A stretch of 9,333 bases of DNA from Gammaproteobacteria bacterium (GTDB lineage Bacteria > Pseudomonadota > Gammaproteobacteria > Arenicellales > JAANXG01): NCBI GenBank assembly GCA_018263405.1, contig JAANXG010000135.1, forward strand, positions 1-9,333, given 5' to 3'. The notes beneath the pieces are model-generated. The model was not told where the DNA came from. It ran no database searches and saw only the letters and a list, made by a program, of their open reading frames with translations. The position numbers were made by a program, and so were the translations under genes. Shown piece after piece: positions 1 through 7,086 of the stretch (position 1 is its first letter; every line of letters begins with the position of its first letter).

Positions 1-417
1 CAGCGCGGGGCCTTCCTCGTCCGAGGTGATCAATAAGCCGATCGAGCCGTTGAAGGCAGACGACTCGTCGAGGAATCGCTCGACCCCGGTGACGAAAGCG
101 GCGAGCGATGATTTCATGTCGGCCGCGCCCCGGCCGTAAAGCCAGCCATCGTCGAGGGTGGCGGAAAATGGGTCGAACTTCCAGCATTCCGGCGGACCGG
201 TCGGTACGACATCGGTATGACCCGCGAACACCACCAATGGTGAGCCACTGCCTCTACGAGCCCAGAGGTTCGAAACCTGTCCGAACGGAAACCGTTCTAT
301 GGAAAAGCCCGCCCCGGATAAACGCGCGGCGAGAATGTCCTGGCAGCCGGCGTCGCGCGGTGTTACGGATGGCCTTTGAATCAGCTCGCGGGCCAGTGAC
401 AGTGTCTCTTGCTTCAA
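1..417 (-). CDS. dapE: Succinyl-diaminopimelate desuccinylase, N-terminal part (cut by window edge)
   Basis: Partial gene; 139 codons are visible before the left edge. DapE is a cytoplasmic di-zinc M20-family hydrolase that removes succinate from N-succinyl-LL-2,6-diaminopimelate, giving LL-diaminopimelate for lysine and peptidoglycan. With the TTG at 415-417 as residue 1, the visible motifs are GHTDVVP (H67 metal ligand, D69), GRGAADMK (D100 bridging ligand) and TSDEE (E134 general base, E135 ligand). These numbers equal those I recall for Haemophilus influenzae DapE, which supports this start. No other start is credible: the in-frame upstream codons are CCT and then the dapD stop TGA, and the N-terminus KQETLSLARELIQRPSVTP is the usual DapE opening. 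No clear Shine-Dalgarno is seen, so translation is probably coupled to dapD. The second half, with the remaining zinc ligands, lies outside the window. Confidence 0.95.
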   Translation of the reverse strand, partial: MKQETLSLARELIQRPSVTPRDAGCQDILAARLSGAGFSIERFPFGQVSNLWARRGSGSPLVVFAGHTDVVPTGPPECWKFDPFSATLDDGWLYGRGAADMKSSLAAFVTGVERFLDESSAFNGSIGLLITSDEEGPAL

Positions 418-420
418 AGG

Positions 421-1242
421 TCAGCCGGCTCTGAGTAATTCATTGATGCCCACTTTGGCGCGGGTTTTGGCGTCCACCTTCTTCACAATGACCGCGCAAT
501 AGAGGCTGTGGCTACCGTCTTTGGCCGGTAGCGATCCCGATACCACCACCGACCCCGGTGGTACTCGGCCATAATGGATCTCGCCGGTTTCACGGTCCAG
601 GATTCGGGTGCTCTGACCGAGAAAGACGCCCATGGAGATAACCGAACCCTCGCCGACCATGACCCCTTCGACAACTTCGCTGCGCGCCCCGATGAAACAA
701 TTATCCTCGATGATGGTTGGTGCCGCCTGGATCGGCTCCAGTACGCCGCCGATCCCCACGCCGCCGGACAAGTGCACGTTCTTGCCGATCTGAGCGCAAG
801 ACCCTACCGTGGCCCAGGTATCCACCATGGTGCCCTCGTCGACATAGGCGCCGATGTTCACGTAGCTGGGCATCAGCACGACATTGCGGGCAATGTGGGA
901 ACCCTCGCGGACCGTGGCGGGCGGGACTACCCGAAATTCTTCCGCGCGAAACTGTTGATCCCCGTAATCGGCGAGTTTTAGCGGCACTTTGTCGAAGTAT
1001 CGGGTAAACGTTCCCTCTAGTACTTGGTTGTCCTTGATACGAAAATACAAAAGCACCGCTTTTTTCAGCCATTCGTTTACGTGCCATTCGCCATTGCCCT
1101 TGAACGCCACCCGTTCGGCGCCACTATTGAGACGGCGGACGGCTTCATCGACGGCGTCTTTGAGTTCAGGCGGCGCCCGGTCCGGGCGGAGTTCGGCGCG
1201 GTTCTCGAATGCGTCGTCGATGATCTGTATCAAATCGGCCAT
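421..1242 (-). CDS. dapD: 2,3,4,5-tetrahydropyridine-2,6-dicarboxylate N-succinyltransferase
   Basis: A 273-residue protein (E. coli 274) that transfers succinate from succinyl-CoA to tetrahydrodipicolinate, the first committed step of the succinylase branch of diaminopimelate/lysine synthesis. The N-terminal helical domain (about 1-105) is followed by a left-handed beta-helix of hexapeptide repeats (about 106-235, e.g. VLMPSYVNIGAYVDEGTMV) and a C-terminal lobe ending KVGINELLRAG. D141 and E189, the positions proposed as catalytic in DapD enzymes, are both present. The family acts as a cytoplasmic trimer. The ATG at 1240-1242 is preceded by AAGGAG at a rather long 13-nt spacing. It lies 48 bases after glnD, and its TGA stop is only 3 bases before the dapE TTG, in the same frame. 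I see no promoter of its own in the glnD-dapD gap, so it is probably read with map-glnD. Nothing is missing from the protein. Confidence 0.98.
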   Translation of the reverse strand: MADLIQIIDDAFENRAELRPDRAPPELKDAVDEAVRRLNSGAERVAFKGNGEWHVNEWLKKAVLLYFRIKDNQVLEGTFTRYFDKVPLKLADYGDQQFRAEEFRVVPPATVREGSHIARNVVLMPSYVNIGAYVDEGTMVDTWATVGSCAQIGKNVHLSGGVGIGGVLEPIQAAPTIIEDNCFIGARSEVVEGVMVGEGSVISMGVFLGQSTRILDRETGEIHYGRVPPGSVVVSGSLPAKDGSHSLYCAVIVKKVDAKTRAKVGINELLRAG

Positions 1243-1255
1243 GGTTTCGGTTGTT

Positions 1256-1261
1256 CTCCTT
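1256..1261 (-). promoter_or_regulatory. Ribosome binding site of dapD
   Basis: AAGGAG on the minus strand, 13 nt before the dapD ATG. It is the only strong Shine-Dalgarno in the minus-strand cluster; map, glnD and dapE have none that is clear. The spacing is longer than the usual 5-9 nt. Confidence 0.6.
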
Positions 1262-1290
1262 CGGTTTTGTTTCTCGTTGATGCGTTGTGA

Positions 1291-3984
1291 TTAGGCACTT
1301 GCGGCCTTGTTGGCCTGTTTCGAATTTGGAACTGTCAGGGCGGCTAATATATTGCTGCGCAGGCATTCGAGCTGTTCAGGGGATGTCACGGCGTTGCCGT
1401 CCCGGTCCGTGACAAAAAATACGTCTTCGACCCGTTCCCCGAAAGTTGCGATTTTGGCCGTGACCAGGTGCACTTTGCAGTGCAGTAGGCACCTAGATAC
1501 CCTGTGCAGCAAGCCCGGCTGGTCCAAAGCAATCACTTCCATCACCGTGTGATGGGTGGACTGTGAAAAGTCGACGCGGGGTTCAATGCTAAAATGCTTG
1601 AGTTTTCTCGGTAGCTGGTAGACCTTCTCGAAGTCGGACCCTGTATCGTGAATAATTCGGTTTCTGAGTTCGGATTTTAGGTGGGCGACGTGGGATTGGT
1701 CCATGCAGTCGGCCAATCCCTCTTCCAGGGCGGCGAATGTGTACAGGGCAAACCCGGAAGTGCTGGCATGAATTTTAGCGTCCGCGATATTCAGATTCAT
1801 GCGTTCTAATCCTTTCGTGACGAGACTCAACAGCTGTTCCGATTCCGGCGCATAAATCAGAAACACCAGAGCGTCCAGACGCGGTTGAAATCTCACGGCC
1901 ACCAACGGCAGGTCGATAGCGCGGCTGGAAGAGATCGATTCGACGTGCCAGGTCAGGTCGTCCGAGGAATGCCTTAGAAAATAATCCGTGGGCAACGAAT
2001 CCCAGAACGACGCAAGCTGCTCGCGGTTCACGGAGTTGTCATCGAGCTGCGCTCGGACCGCCGCGCGGATATCGGATACCCGTTGGCTCGTGTCCTGAGG
2101 CATGCTCAGACCGTGGCGGATGAAGCGGGTGGCGGCGTGGTAAAGATCTTCCAGCAGTCGGCCCTTCCAGGCGTTCCAGACGTTCGGACTCGTGCCTCGA
2201 ATATCCGCGATGGTCAGAAGATAAAGATTGTTCAGGTGTTCCTGATCCCCCACACTTTTGGCGAAGGCGCGCACGACATTCGGATCGGTAATATCTTTGC
2301 GTTGTGCGGTATGGGACATCAGCAAGTGATGGCGGACCAGCCAGCCGACAAACCGTGCATCGAAGTTGCTCATATCGTGCCGTTTGCAGAACTGCAGGGC
2401 GTCTTTTCCTCCCAATACGGAATGGTCCCCGCCCCGTCCCTTCGCGACGTCGTGAAACAGACCCGCTAAATAGAGCCGTTCGGGCTTGTCAATCCGCGAC
2501 ATGGCCCGATTCGCCAAAGGAAATTCATCGGCGTGCGTATCGATAGCGAATCGCCTCAGATTGCGCACGACGAACAGTGAGTGGGCGTCGACCGTGTAGG
2601 CATGGAACAGATCGTGCTGCATCTGTCCGACAACGCCCCCGAACACGGGTATATAACTCCCAAGCACGCCGTAAGCATTCATGCGCCTCAGGGCATGGGT
2701 AATGCCGGAGGGCTGCCGCATGATCCGCATAAACAGTCTCTTGCAATGCGGATCGTTTCTGAATCGATTGTCGATCAGGTACAAACTGCCGCGGAGTTGG
2801 CGAATCGCGTTTGCCCGTATACCTTTGAGTCCGGAATGCTGTTGCAATAAAAAAAACAGCTCGAGAATGGCATGGGGGTGCTGTTTGAATACGTTCTCGT
2901 GACGCGTTTCAAGATACCCCGTGTAAGATTGAAATCGCTCGTTGATCGGTTTGACTCGGGAAGCTCTGCGAAAACTGTTTTCCTCCTCGTAGTGCTGAAG
3001 CAATATCTCATTGAGCAAACGCAGGTCTTTGACCGTTCGATAGTAGCGTTTCATGAGTTGTTCCACGCCTAGATGGTTGGCGTTGTCCCTGTAACCGAAT
3101 TGTGCGGCAAGCATGCGTTGATGATCGAACAACAGCCGGTCCTCGCAGCGCCCGGCCGTGTAATGCAATCCGATCCGCAGTTTCCACAGAAAGTTTCTAC
3201 CCCGGACGAGTTGCCGGTATTCCTCCGCGGTGAGATAGTCGGTTTCGATCAGCTGTTTCAGTTCCGTGATCCCGTAGCGGCGTTTCAAGACCCAGATTAC
3301 CGTTTGTAGGTCCCTGAGACCGCCGGGACCTTCCTTGATATTAGGTTCCAGATCGTAGGCGCTGTCGTCGTATTTCCGGTGACGCGCCTGCTGCTCGGCC
3401 AGTTTGGCATTGAAAAATTCCGTCGGTTTCCAGATTCGGTTGGAAGCAGTACGAGACTGCATGGTTTCCACAAGTTTCCGGTTCCCTTCCAGGTACCGAG
3501 ATTCCATGATATTGGTCGCCACCGTGATGTCTTGATTTGCCGCCGCCACGCAGTCGCGCAACGAGCGAACACTGTGTCCCACCTCAAGACCGATGTCCCA
3601 CAGAAAGCTGAGAAATGTTGCCACGAAATCCTGCACCTGCTCGTAGTGGTCCTTTTCGAGCAGTAGCATCAGGTCGATGTCCGAATACGGGTGTAATTCC
3701 GAACGACCGTATCCGCCCACCGCGACGAGTGCGATCGGTGTTTCACTCAGCCCCGCGCCGCGAACCTGCCATGCATAATGAAGAATTCGGTCGATGAGCC
3801 AGGCATGGTGGTGCACGATAGTCGGAGCCGTGGTGCCGGCCTCGTGCTGCCGCAGAACCAATCTTCCCGCTTGTATGGTGTCGCGGAACAACGCCACTTG
3901 CTCGCTTGACCGTTCAAGCTCTCGCTCGAACTCGCGACGGTTGAAAAGCTTGGATTTAGGGCAATACACGGATCGTCGATACAA
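1291..3984 (-). CDS. glnD: Bifunctional PII uridylyltransferase / uridylyl-removing enzyme
   Basis: An 897-residue protein (E. coli 890) and the primary glutamine sensor of the nitrogen response. It uridylylates PII proteins (GlnB/GlnK) when glutamine is low and removes UMP when it is high, setting NtrB/NtrC activity and, through adenylyltransferase, glutamine synthetase. Domains in order: nucleotidyltransferase with GGYGRSELHPYSDIDL at 90-105 (D102, D104 catalytic); GlnD helical region with EPNIKEGPGGLRD near 213-225; HD phosphohydrolase domain with LFHDVAKGRGGDHS at 509-522 (H511, D512); and two C-terminal ACT domains (about 704-775 and 812-886, the second with IALDQPGLLHRVS), which bind glutamine. 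The start is TTG at 3982-3984: the frame has a TGA upstream at 4006-4008 and no ATG or GTG between. There is no obvious Shine-Dalgarno and only 8 bases separate it from the map stop, so coupling to map translation is likely. A GTG at codon 6 is an alternative. All catalytic motifs are intact. Confidence 0.97.
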   Translation of the reverse strand: MYRRSVYCPKSKLFNRREFERELERSSEQVALFRDTIQAGRLVLRQHEAGTTAPTIVHHHAWLIDRILHYAWQVRGAGLSETPIALVAVGGYGRSELHPYSDIDLMLLLEKDHYEQVQDFVATFLSFLWDIGLEVGHSVRSLRDCVAAANQDITVATNIMESRYLEGNRKLVETMQSRTASNRIWKPTEFFNAKLAEQQARHRKYDDSAYDLEPNIKEGPGGLRDLQTVIWVLKRRYGITELKQLIETDYLTAEEYRQLVRGRNFLWKLRIGLHYTAGRCEDRLLFDHQRMLAAQFGYRDNANHLGVEQLMKRYYRTVKDLRLLNEILLQHYEEENSFRRASRVKPINERFQSYTGYLETRHENVFKQHPHAILELFFLLQQHSGLKGIRANAIRQLRGSLYLIDNRFRNDPHCKRLFMRIMRQPSGITHALRRMNAYGVLGSYIPVFGGVVGQMQHDLFHAYTVDAHSLFVVRNLRRFAIDTHADEFPLANRAMSRIDKPERLYLAGLFHDVAKGRGGDHSVLGGKDALQFCKRHDMSNFDARFVGWLVRHHLLMSHTAQRKDITDPNVVRAFAKSVGDQEHLNNLYLLTIADIRGTSPNVWNAWKGRLLEDLYHAATRFIRHGLSMPQDTSQRVSDIRAAVRAQLDDNSVNREQLASFWDSLPTDYFLRHSSDDLTWHVESISSSRAIDLPLVAVRFQPRLDALVFLIYAPESEQLLSLVTKGLERMNLNIADAKIHASTSGFALYTFAALEEGLADCMDQSHVAHLKSELRNRIIHDTGSDFEKVYQLPRKLKHFSIEPRVDFSQSTHHTVMEVIALDQPGLLHRVSRCLLHCKVHLVTAKIATFGERVEDVFFVTDRDGNAVTSPEQLECLRSNILAALTVPNSKQANKAASA

Positions 3985-3992
3985 CTGGGCGT

Positions 3993-4739
3993 TTATGTCA
4001 GAATTTCATGGCCGTCCGCCGTGACCGAAATAGTATGTTCCCATTGTGCGGACAAACTGTGATCCTGGGTTACCACGGTCCACTTGTCACTCAATACACG
4101 CGTTTCCTTGTTCCCGGCGTTGATCATCGGTTCTATTGTGAACGTCATGCCTTGCTCCAGTTTAATGCCGGTACCGGGCTTCCCGTAGTGCAGTACCTGC
4201 GGCTCTTCATGGAATTCCCGCCCGATACCATGGCCGCAATACTCTCTAACGACGGAGAAATTATGCTCTTCGCTATGGGTCTGGATGGCGTAGCCGATAT
4301 CTCCCAAACGGGTGCCGGGTTTGACAATTTCAATTCCCTTTAACAGGCATTCGTATGCGACCCGGCACAATCGCTCCGCCAGTATCGATGGTTTGCCGAC
4401 CGCAAACATCCGGCTGGTGTCACCGTGAAAACCGTCCTTAATGACGGTCACGTCAATATTGACGATGTCACCGGCTTTCAGTTTCTTATCCCCGGGGATG
4501 CCGTGGCACACGACGTGATTGACGGAGGTGCAGACCGACTTGGGGAAACCCCGATAATTCAAAGGCGCCGGCACCGCCTCCAGTTCATCGACGATATACC
4601 GGTGACAGATTTCATCCAGTTCGCCGGTCGTCACCCCGATGCGAACGTGGGGCTCAATCATGGTTAAGACCCGGGCAGCGACGCGCCCGGCGATACGCAT
4701 TCGTGCGATGTCCGCGTCATTTTTTATCGAGATGGCCAT
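3993..4739 (-). CDS. map: Methionine aminopeptidase type I
   Basis: A 248-residue metalloprotease (E. coli 264) that removes the initiator methionine from nascent proteins with a small second residue. The pita-bread fold is recognisable throughout. The five metal ligands are D96 (in DIVNIDVTV), D107 (in GFHGDTSRMF), H170 (in CGHGIGREFHEEP), E203 (in TFTIEPM) and E234 (in SAQWEHT), and H79 (in VVCHGIP) is the substrate-contacting histidine. The protein ends at GHEILT and lacks the roughly 16-residue tail of the E. coli enzyme, as many type I enzymes do. The ATG at 4737-4739 gives MAISIKN, matching the E. coli N-terminus, but the preceding bases (pyrimidine-rich, five C in a row) contain no Shine-Dalgarno. 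It is the first gene of the minus-strand cluster, divergent from rpsB, with glnD 8 bases downstream. Confidence 0.98.
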   Translation of the reverse strand: MAISIKNDADIARMRIAGRVAARVLTMIEPHVRIGVTTGELDEICHRYIVDELEAVPAPLNYRGFPKSVCTSVNHVVCHGIPGDKKLKAGDIVNIDVTVIKDGFHGDTSRMFAVGKPSILAERLCRVAYECLLKGIEIVKPGTRLGDIGYAIQTHSEEHNFSVVREYCGHGIGREFHEEPQVLHYGKPGTGIKLEQGMTFTIEPMINAGNKETRVLSDKWTVVTQDHSLSAQWEHTISVTADGHEILT

Positions 4740-4796
4740 GTTGCGGGGGAATCGTACACCATATCAAGGTGCCATGAGGGTGGGCGCGCTCCCGGA

Positions 4797-4825
4797 TTGC
4801 GGTGGCCGGTCGTGTATGCTATAAA
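4797..4825 (+). promoter_or_regulatory. Probable sigma70 promoter of the rpsB operon with GC-rich discriminator
   Basis: TTGCGG (4797-4802) and TATAAA (4820-4825) are separated by exactly 17 bases, a near-ideal sigma70 arrangement. The bases just after the -10 box are CGCGCGC (4826-4832). Such a GC-rich discriminator is typical of promoters of ribosome-related genes that (p)ppGpp with DksA represses. Transcription would start near 4832, giving a leader of about 200 nt before rpsB. This is read from the sequence only. Confidence 0.6.
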
Positions 4826-4831
4826 CGCGCG

Positions 4832-5038
4832 CCACCGAGGGCCCCTGGCGGCCTTTGTTGTCGGCACGCTGAAAAAAAGGCATTCCCGCCATTTCAACGC
4901 GTCGCAGGGGGGTCGATCCACCTGCTCAAATTCGCTCACGGGCCGGGTTGAGGCAGTCGTCCGGGTGTTCACCGATAGGTGAATCGGCGGTTGCGCGGTC
5001 GCGTGGTTTGCACTAACCCGGACGGAGAAAATTGAATC
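4832..5038 (+). promoter_or_regulatory. rpsB 5' leader, structured, candidate S2 autoregulatory region
   Basis: Untranslated leader of about 207 nt with several inverted repeats. Stem 1 pairs 4846-4851 with 4886-4891 and continues as CCTTT (4852-4856) with AAAGG (4876-4880). Stem 2 pairs CTGCTCAA (4922-4929) with 4948-4956, with one bulged G. A small hairpin TTCACC-GATA-GGTGAA occupies 4968-4983. CCGGGT (4961-4966) can close over that hairpin with ACCCGG (5016-5021), two bases before the GGAG at 5024-5027 that serves rpsB. The same 3' segment can instead pair with CCGGGTT at 4943-4949, inside the loop of stem 2. In E. coli the rpsB 5' UTR mediates repression of rpsB-tsf by S2; that this leader does the same is inference. 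No gene is seen in the spacer 4740-5038. Confidence 0.5.
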
Positions 5039-6178
5039 ATGGCTCAAGTCACCATGCGGCAGATGCTGGAGGCCGGCGTCCACTTCGGTCACCAGACCCG
5101 CTACTGGTCCCCCAAAATGCGCCCGTATATCTTCGGGGAACGCAACAAGATCCATATCATCAATCTGGAACAAACCCTGCCCCTGTTCCATGAGGCTATG
5201 AACTTCCTCGGTAAAATGGCGGCCAACGGGGGCAAGATTCTGTTTGTCGGCACCAAACGCGCGGCCAGCAAGCACGTCAAAGAGGCGGCCGAACGCTGTG
5301 GGTGTCCCTTCGCTGCCCACCGCTGGCTGGGCGGTATGCTCACCAACTTCAAGACCGTTAAGAACTCCATTGACCGGTTGAAGGACTTGGAGGCACAGAT
5401 CGCCGACGGCAGTATTTACCGCGTTAACAAGAAAGAGGCTTTGGAGCTGCATCGGGAGCATGAAAAGCTCAATCAATCTCTGGGCGGCATCAAGGATATG
5501 GGCGGGCTTCCCGACACCATGTTCGTCATTGACGTAAAGCAGGAGTACATTGCTGTTTCCGAGGCCAAAAAGCTTGGCATACCGGTAGTGGCGGTTGTGG
5601 ACACGAATTGCTCGACGAACGGAATCGATTACATTATCCCCGGCAACGACGACGCCATTCGCGCGATTAAGCTCTATGTGAGCGCTGCTGCCGATGCCAT
5701 TGCGGAGGGTCGGCAGGCTGTGGCTACCAGCGTGCCGGAACATGTCGGCGAGAACGAATACGTGGAAGTTGATGAGAAAGGTGAAGTCATAGCCCCGCCG
5801 TCGGTACCACGCAAGCCCAAGGTCGCCACGAGGATCAGCAAAAAAGCCCCTCCTAAAAAAACGGTCGAGGCGGCCAGGCCAAGCGCTGACAAAGAGGCTG
5901 AAACCCGATCCGAAACGAAACCCGCCGCACCCGTGGAAAAGCCATCCGGAGACAAAACGGACGCGGCTGTGAAGACTTCCGACGATCTGACGCAAATCAA
6001 CGGCGTGGGGCCGGTTATATCCGCCAAGCTTACCGCCATTGGGGTGACCGGTTTTTCCGAGATCGCCGGGTGGAGCGAAAAAGATATCGAACGGGTGGAC
6101 GAACAGCTGGCGTTGAAAGGGAGGATTCAACGCGAGGAGTGGATGGAACAGGCCAAGAAGCTAATGGTTAACAAGTAG
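5039..6178 (+). CDS. rpsB: 30S ribosomal protein S2 with C-terminal linker and helix-hairpin-helix extension
   Basis: 379 residues, against about 241 in E. coli. Residues 1 to about 226 are ordinary S2, with GVHFGHQTRYWSPKMRPYI at the start, then GGKILFVGTKRAA, HRWLGGMLTNFKT, LPDTMFVIDV and the nucleotide-fold segment VVAVVDTNCSTNGIDYIIPGND; S2 sits on the back of the 30S subunit near S1 and S8. From about 227 to 314 comes a linker rich in Lys, Glu, Pro and Ala, with no predicted fold. Residues 315-377 form a compact module beginning DDLTQINGVGPVISAKL (GVGP is a helix-hairpin-helix turn) and ending LKGRIQREEWMEQAKKL. The frame is uninterrupted from core to extension. The ATG at 5039 follows GGAG by 11 nt and gives MAQVTMRQML as in other S2 proteins. 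It is the first gene of the plus-strand cluster, and tsf follows after 20 bases. The role of the extension is unknown. Confidence 0.97.
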   Translation: MAQVTMRQMLEAGVHFGHQTRYWSPKMRPYIFGERNKIHIINLEQTLPLFHEAMNFLGKMAANGGKILFVGTKRAASKHVKEAAERCGCPFAAHRWLGGMLTNFKTVKNSIDRLKDLEAQIADGSIYRVNKKEALELHREHEKLNQSLGGIKDMGGLPDTMFVIDVKQEYIAVSEAKKLGIPVVAVVDTNCSTNGIDYIIPGNDDAIRAIKLYVSAAADAIAEGRQAVATSVPEHVGENEYVEVDEKGEVIAPPSVPRKPKVATRISKKAPPKKTVEAARPSADKEAETRSETKPAAPVEKPSGDKTDAAVKTSDDLTQINGVGPVISAKLTAIGVTGFSEIAGWSEKDIERVDEQLALKGRIQREEWMEQAKKLMVNK

Positions 6179-6198
6179 TCAAAGAGGCACGAATCGTT

Positions 6199-7086
6199 AT
6201 GGCCATAACAGCCGGCATGGTGAAACAACTTCGTAATCGAACCGGCGCCGGGATGATGGAATGCAAAAAAGCATTGACGGAGGTCGATGGGGACATGGAT
6301 GCGGCCATTACGGCCTTACGGGAAAAAGGCGCCGCCAAAGCGGATAACAAGGCGGGTCGTGTTGCCGCCGAAGGTATGGTGGTGGCGGTTCTCGGCCCGG
6401 GCCGGACCGCCGGCGTTCTGTTGGAGGTGAACTGCGAGACCGACTTTGTGGCAAAAGACGCAAATTTCCAGGCGTTCGCGAATGGCGTAGCGCAAACGGC
6501 GTTGAACCGGCAGCCCGACCATGTAGAGTCGCTGAGCGGGCTGTCTTTACCGGGGGCTGAACAGACTATCGAGGCGGCGCGTATTGATCTGATCAATAGG
6601 ATTGGAGAGAACATAACGGTACGACGTTTCGAGATTCTCCACGCTGCCGCCGGGGCACGAATCAGCGCCTATACGCATGGTATCCGTATCGGTGTACTCG
6701 TGTCGCTACAAGGGGGTCGGGAGGATCTGGGCAAGGATCTTGCCATGCATATCGCCGCCAGCCGGCCCCAGTACATTGACGCGGAGGGCGTCCCCGACGA
6801 AACACTGAACAAAGAGAAAGGGATTTTTGTCGCTCAGGCTCGGGAAAGCGGCAAGCCGACGGACATTATCGAAAAAATGGTTCAGGGGCGGCTTAGGAAA
6901 TACGTCAATGAGATCACCTTACTCGGCCAGCCCTTTGTCAAGGATCCCGATCGAAGCGTTGAGAAATTGTTGAATTCCGAGCAGGCTAGAGTTTTGAATT
7001 TCCATCGGTTGGAAGTCGGACAAGGCTTGGAGAAACGCGAGGACGATTTTGTCGCCGAAGTGATGGCCCAGGCCAAAGGAGAGTAG
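6199..7086 (+). CDS. tsf: Translation elongation factor Ts
   Basis: A 295-residue protein (E. coli 283), the nucleotide exchange factor that releases GDP from EF-Tu. The N-terminal domain (about 1-55) has MVKQLRNRTGAGMMECKKAL, the UBA-like EF-Ts signature. The exchange motif ETDFVAKD is at 80-87, where D82 and F83 correspond to the E. coli Asp80 and Phe81 that insert at the EF-Tu Mg site. The core has LAMHIAASRPQYI and the C-terminal helices include VNEITLLGQPFVKD. The ATG at 6199 is preceded by AGAGG at 11 nt. The gap to rpsB is only 20 bases, against roughly 250 in E. coli, leaving no room for an intercistronic attenuator. The Shine-Dalgarno of pyrH lies inside its last codons and its TAG stop touches the pyrH TTG. 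Confidence 0.98.
   Translation: MAITAGMVKQLRNRTGAGMMECKKALTEVDGDMDAAITALREKGAAKADNKAGRVAAEGMVVAVLGPGRTAGVLLEVNCETDFVAKDANFQAFANGVAQTALNRQPDHVESLSGLSLPGAEQTIEAARIDLINRIGENITVRRFEILHAAAGARISAYTHGIRIGVLVSLQGGREDLGKDLAMHIAASRPQYIDAEGVPDETLNKEKGIFVAQARESGKPTDIIEKMVQGRLRKYVNEITLLGQPFVKDPDRSVEKLLNSEQARVLNFHRLEVGQGLEKREDDFVAEVMAQAKGE
7077..7081 (+). promoter_or_regulatory. Ribosome binding site of pyrH, inside the tsf 3' end
   Basis: AGGAG lies 5 nt before the TTG at 7087 and inside the last codons of tsf. Its ideal spacing decides in favour of the TTG start, which has no ATG competitor in a sensible position. Confidence 0.7.

Noticed and set aside
574..981. A 135-codon plus-strand frame opposite dapD.
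   Set aside because: dapD is certain from full-length homology and its catalytic residues; the antisense frame has no start signal and no known motif.
2083..2469. A 128-codon plus-strand frame opposite glnD.
   Set aside because: It lies opposite the HD domain region of an intact glnD and is best explained as a mirror of its codon use.
4724..6130. A 468-codon open frame on the minus strand, antisense to the rpsB leader and most of rpsB.
   Set aside because: It is a shadow of rpsB: codon bias in highly expressed GC-rich genes removes stops from the opposite strand. The protein has no recognisable motif, and no start signal precedes it.
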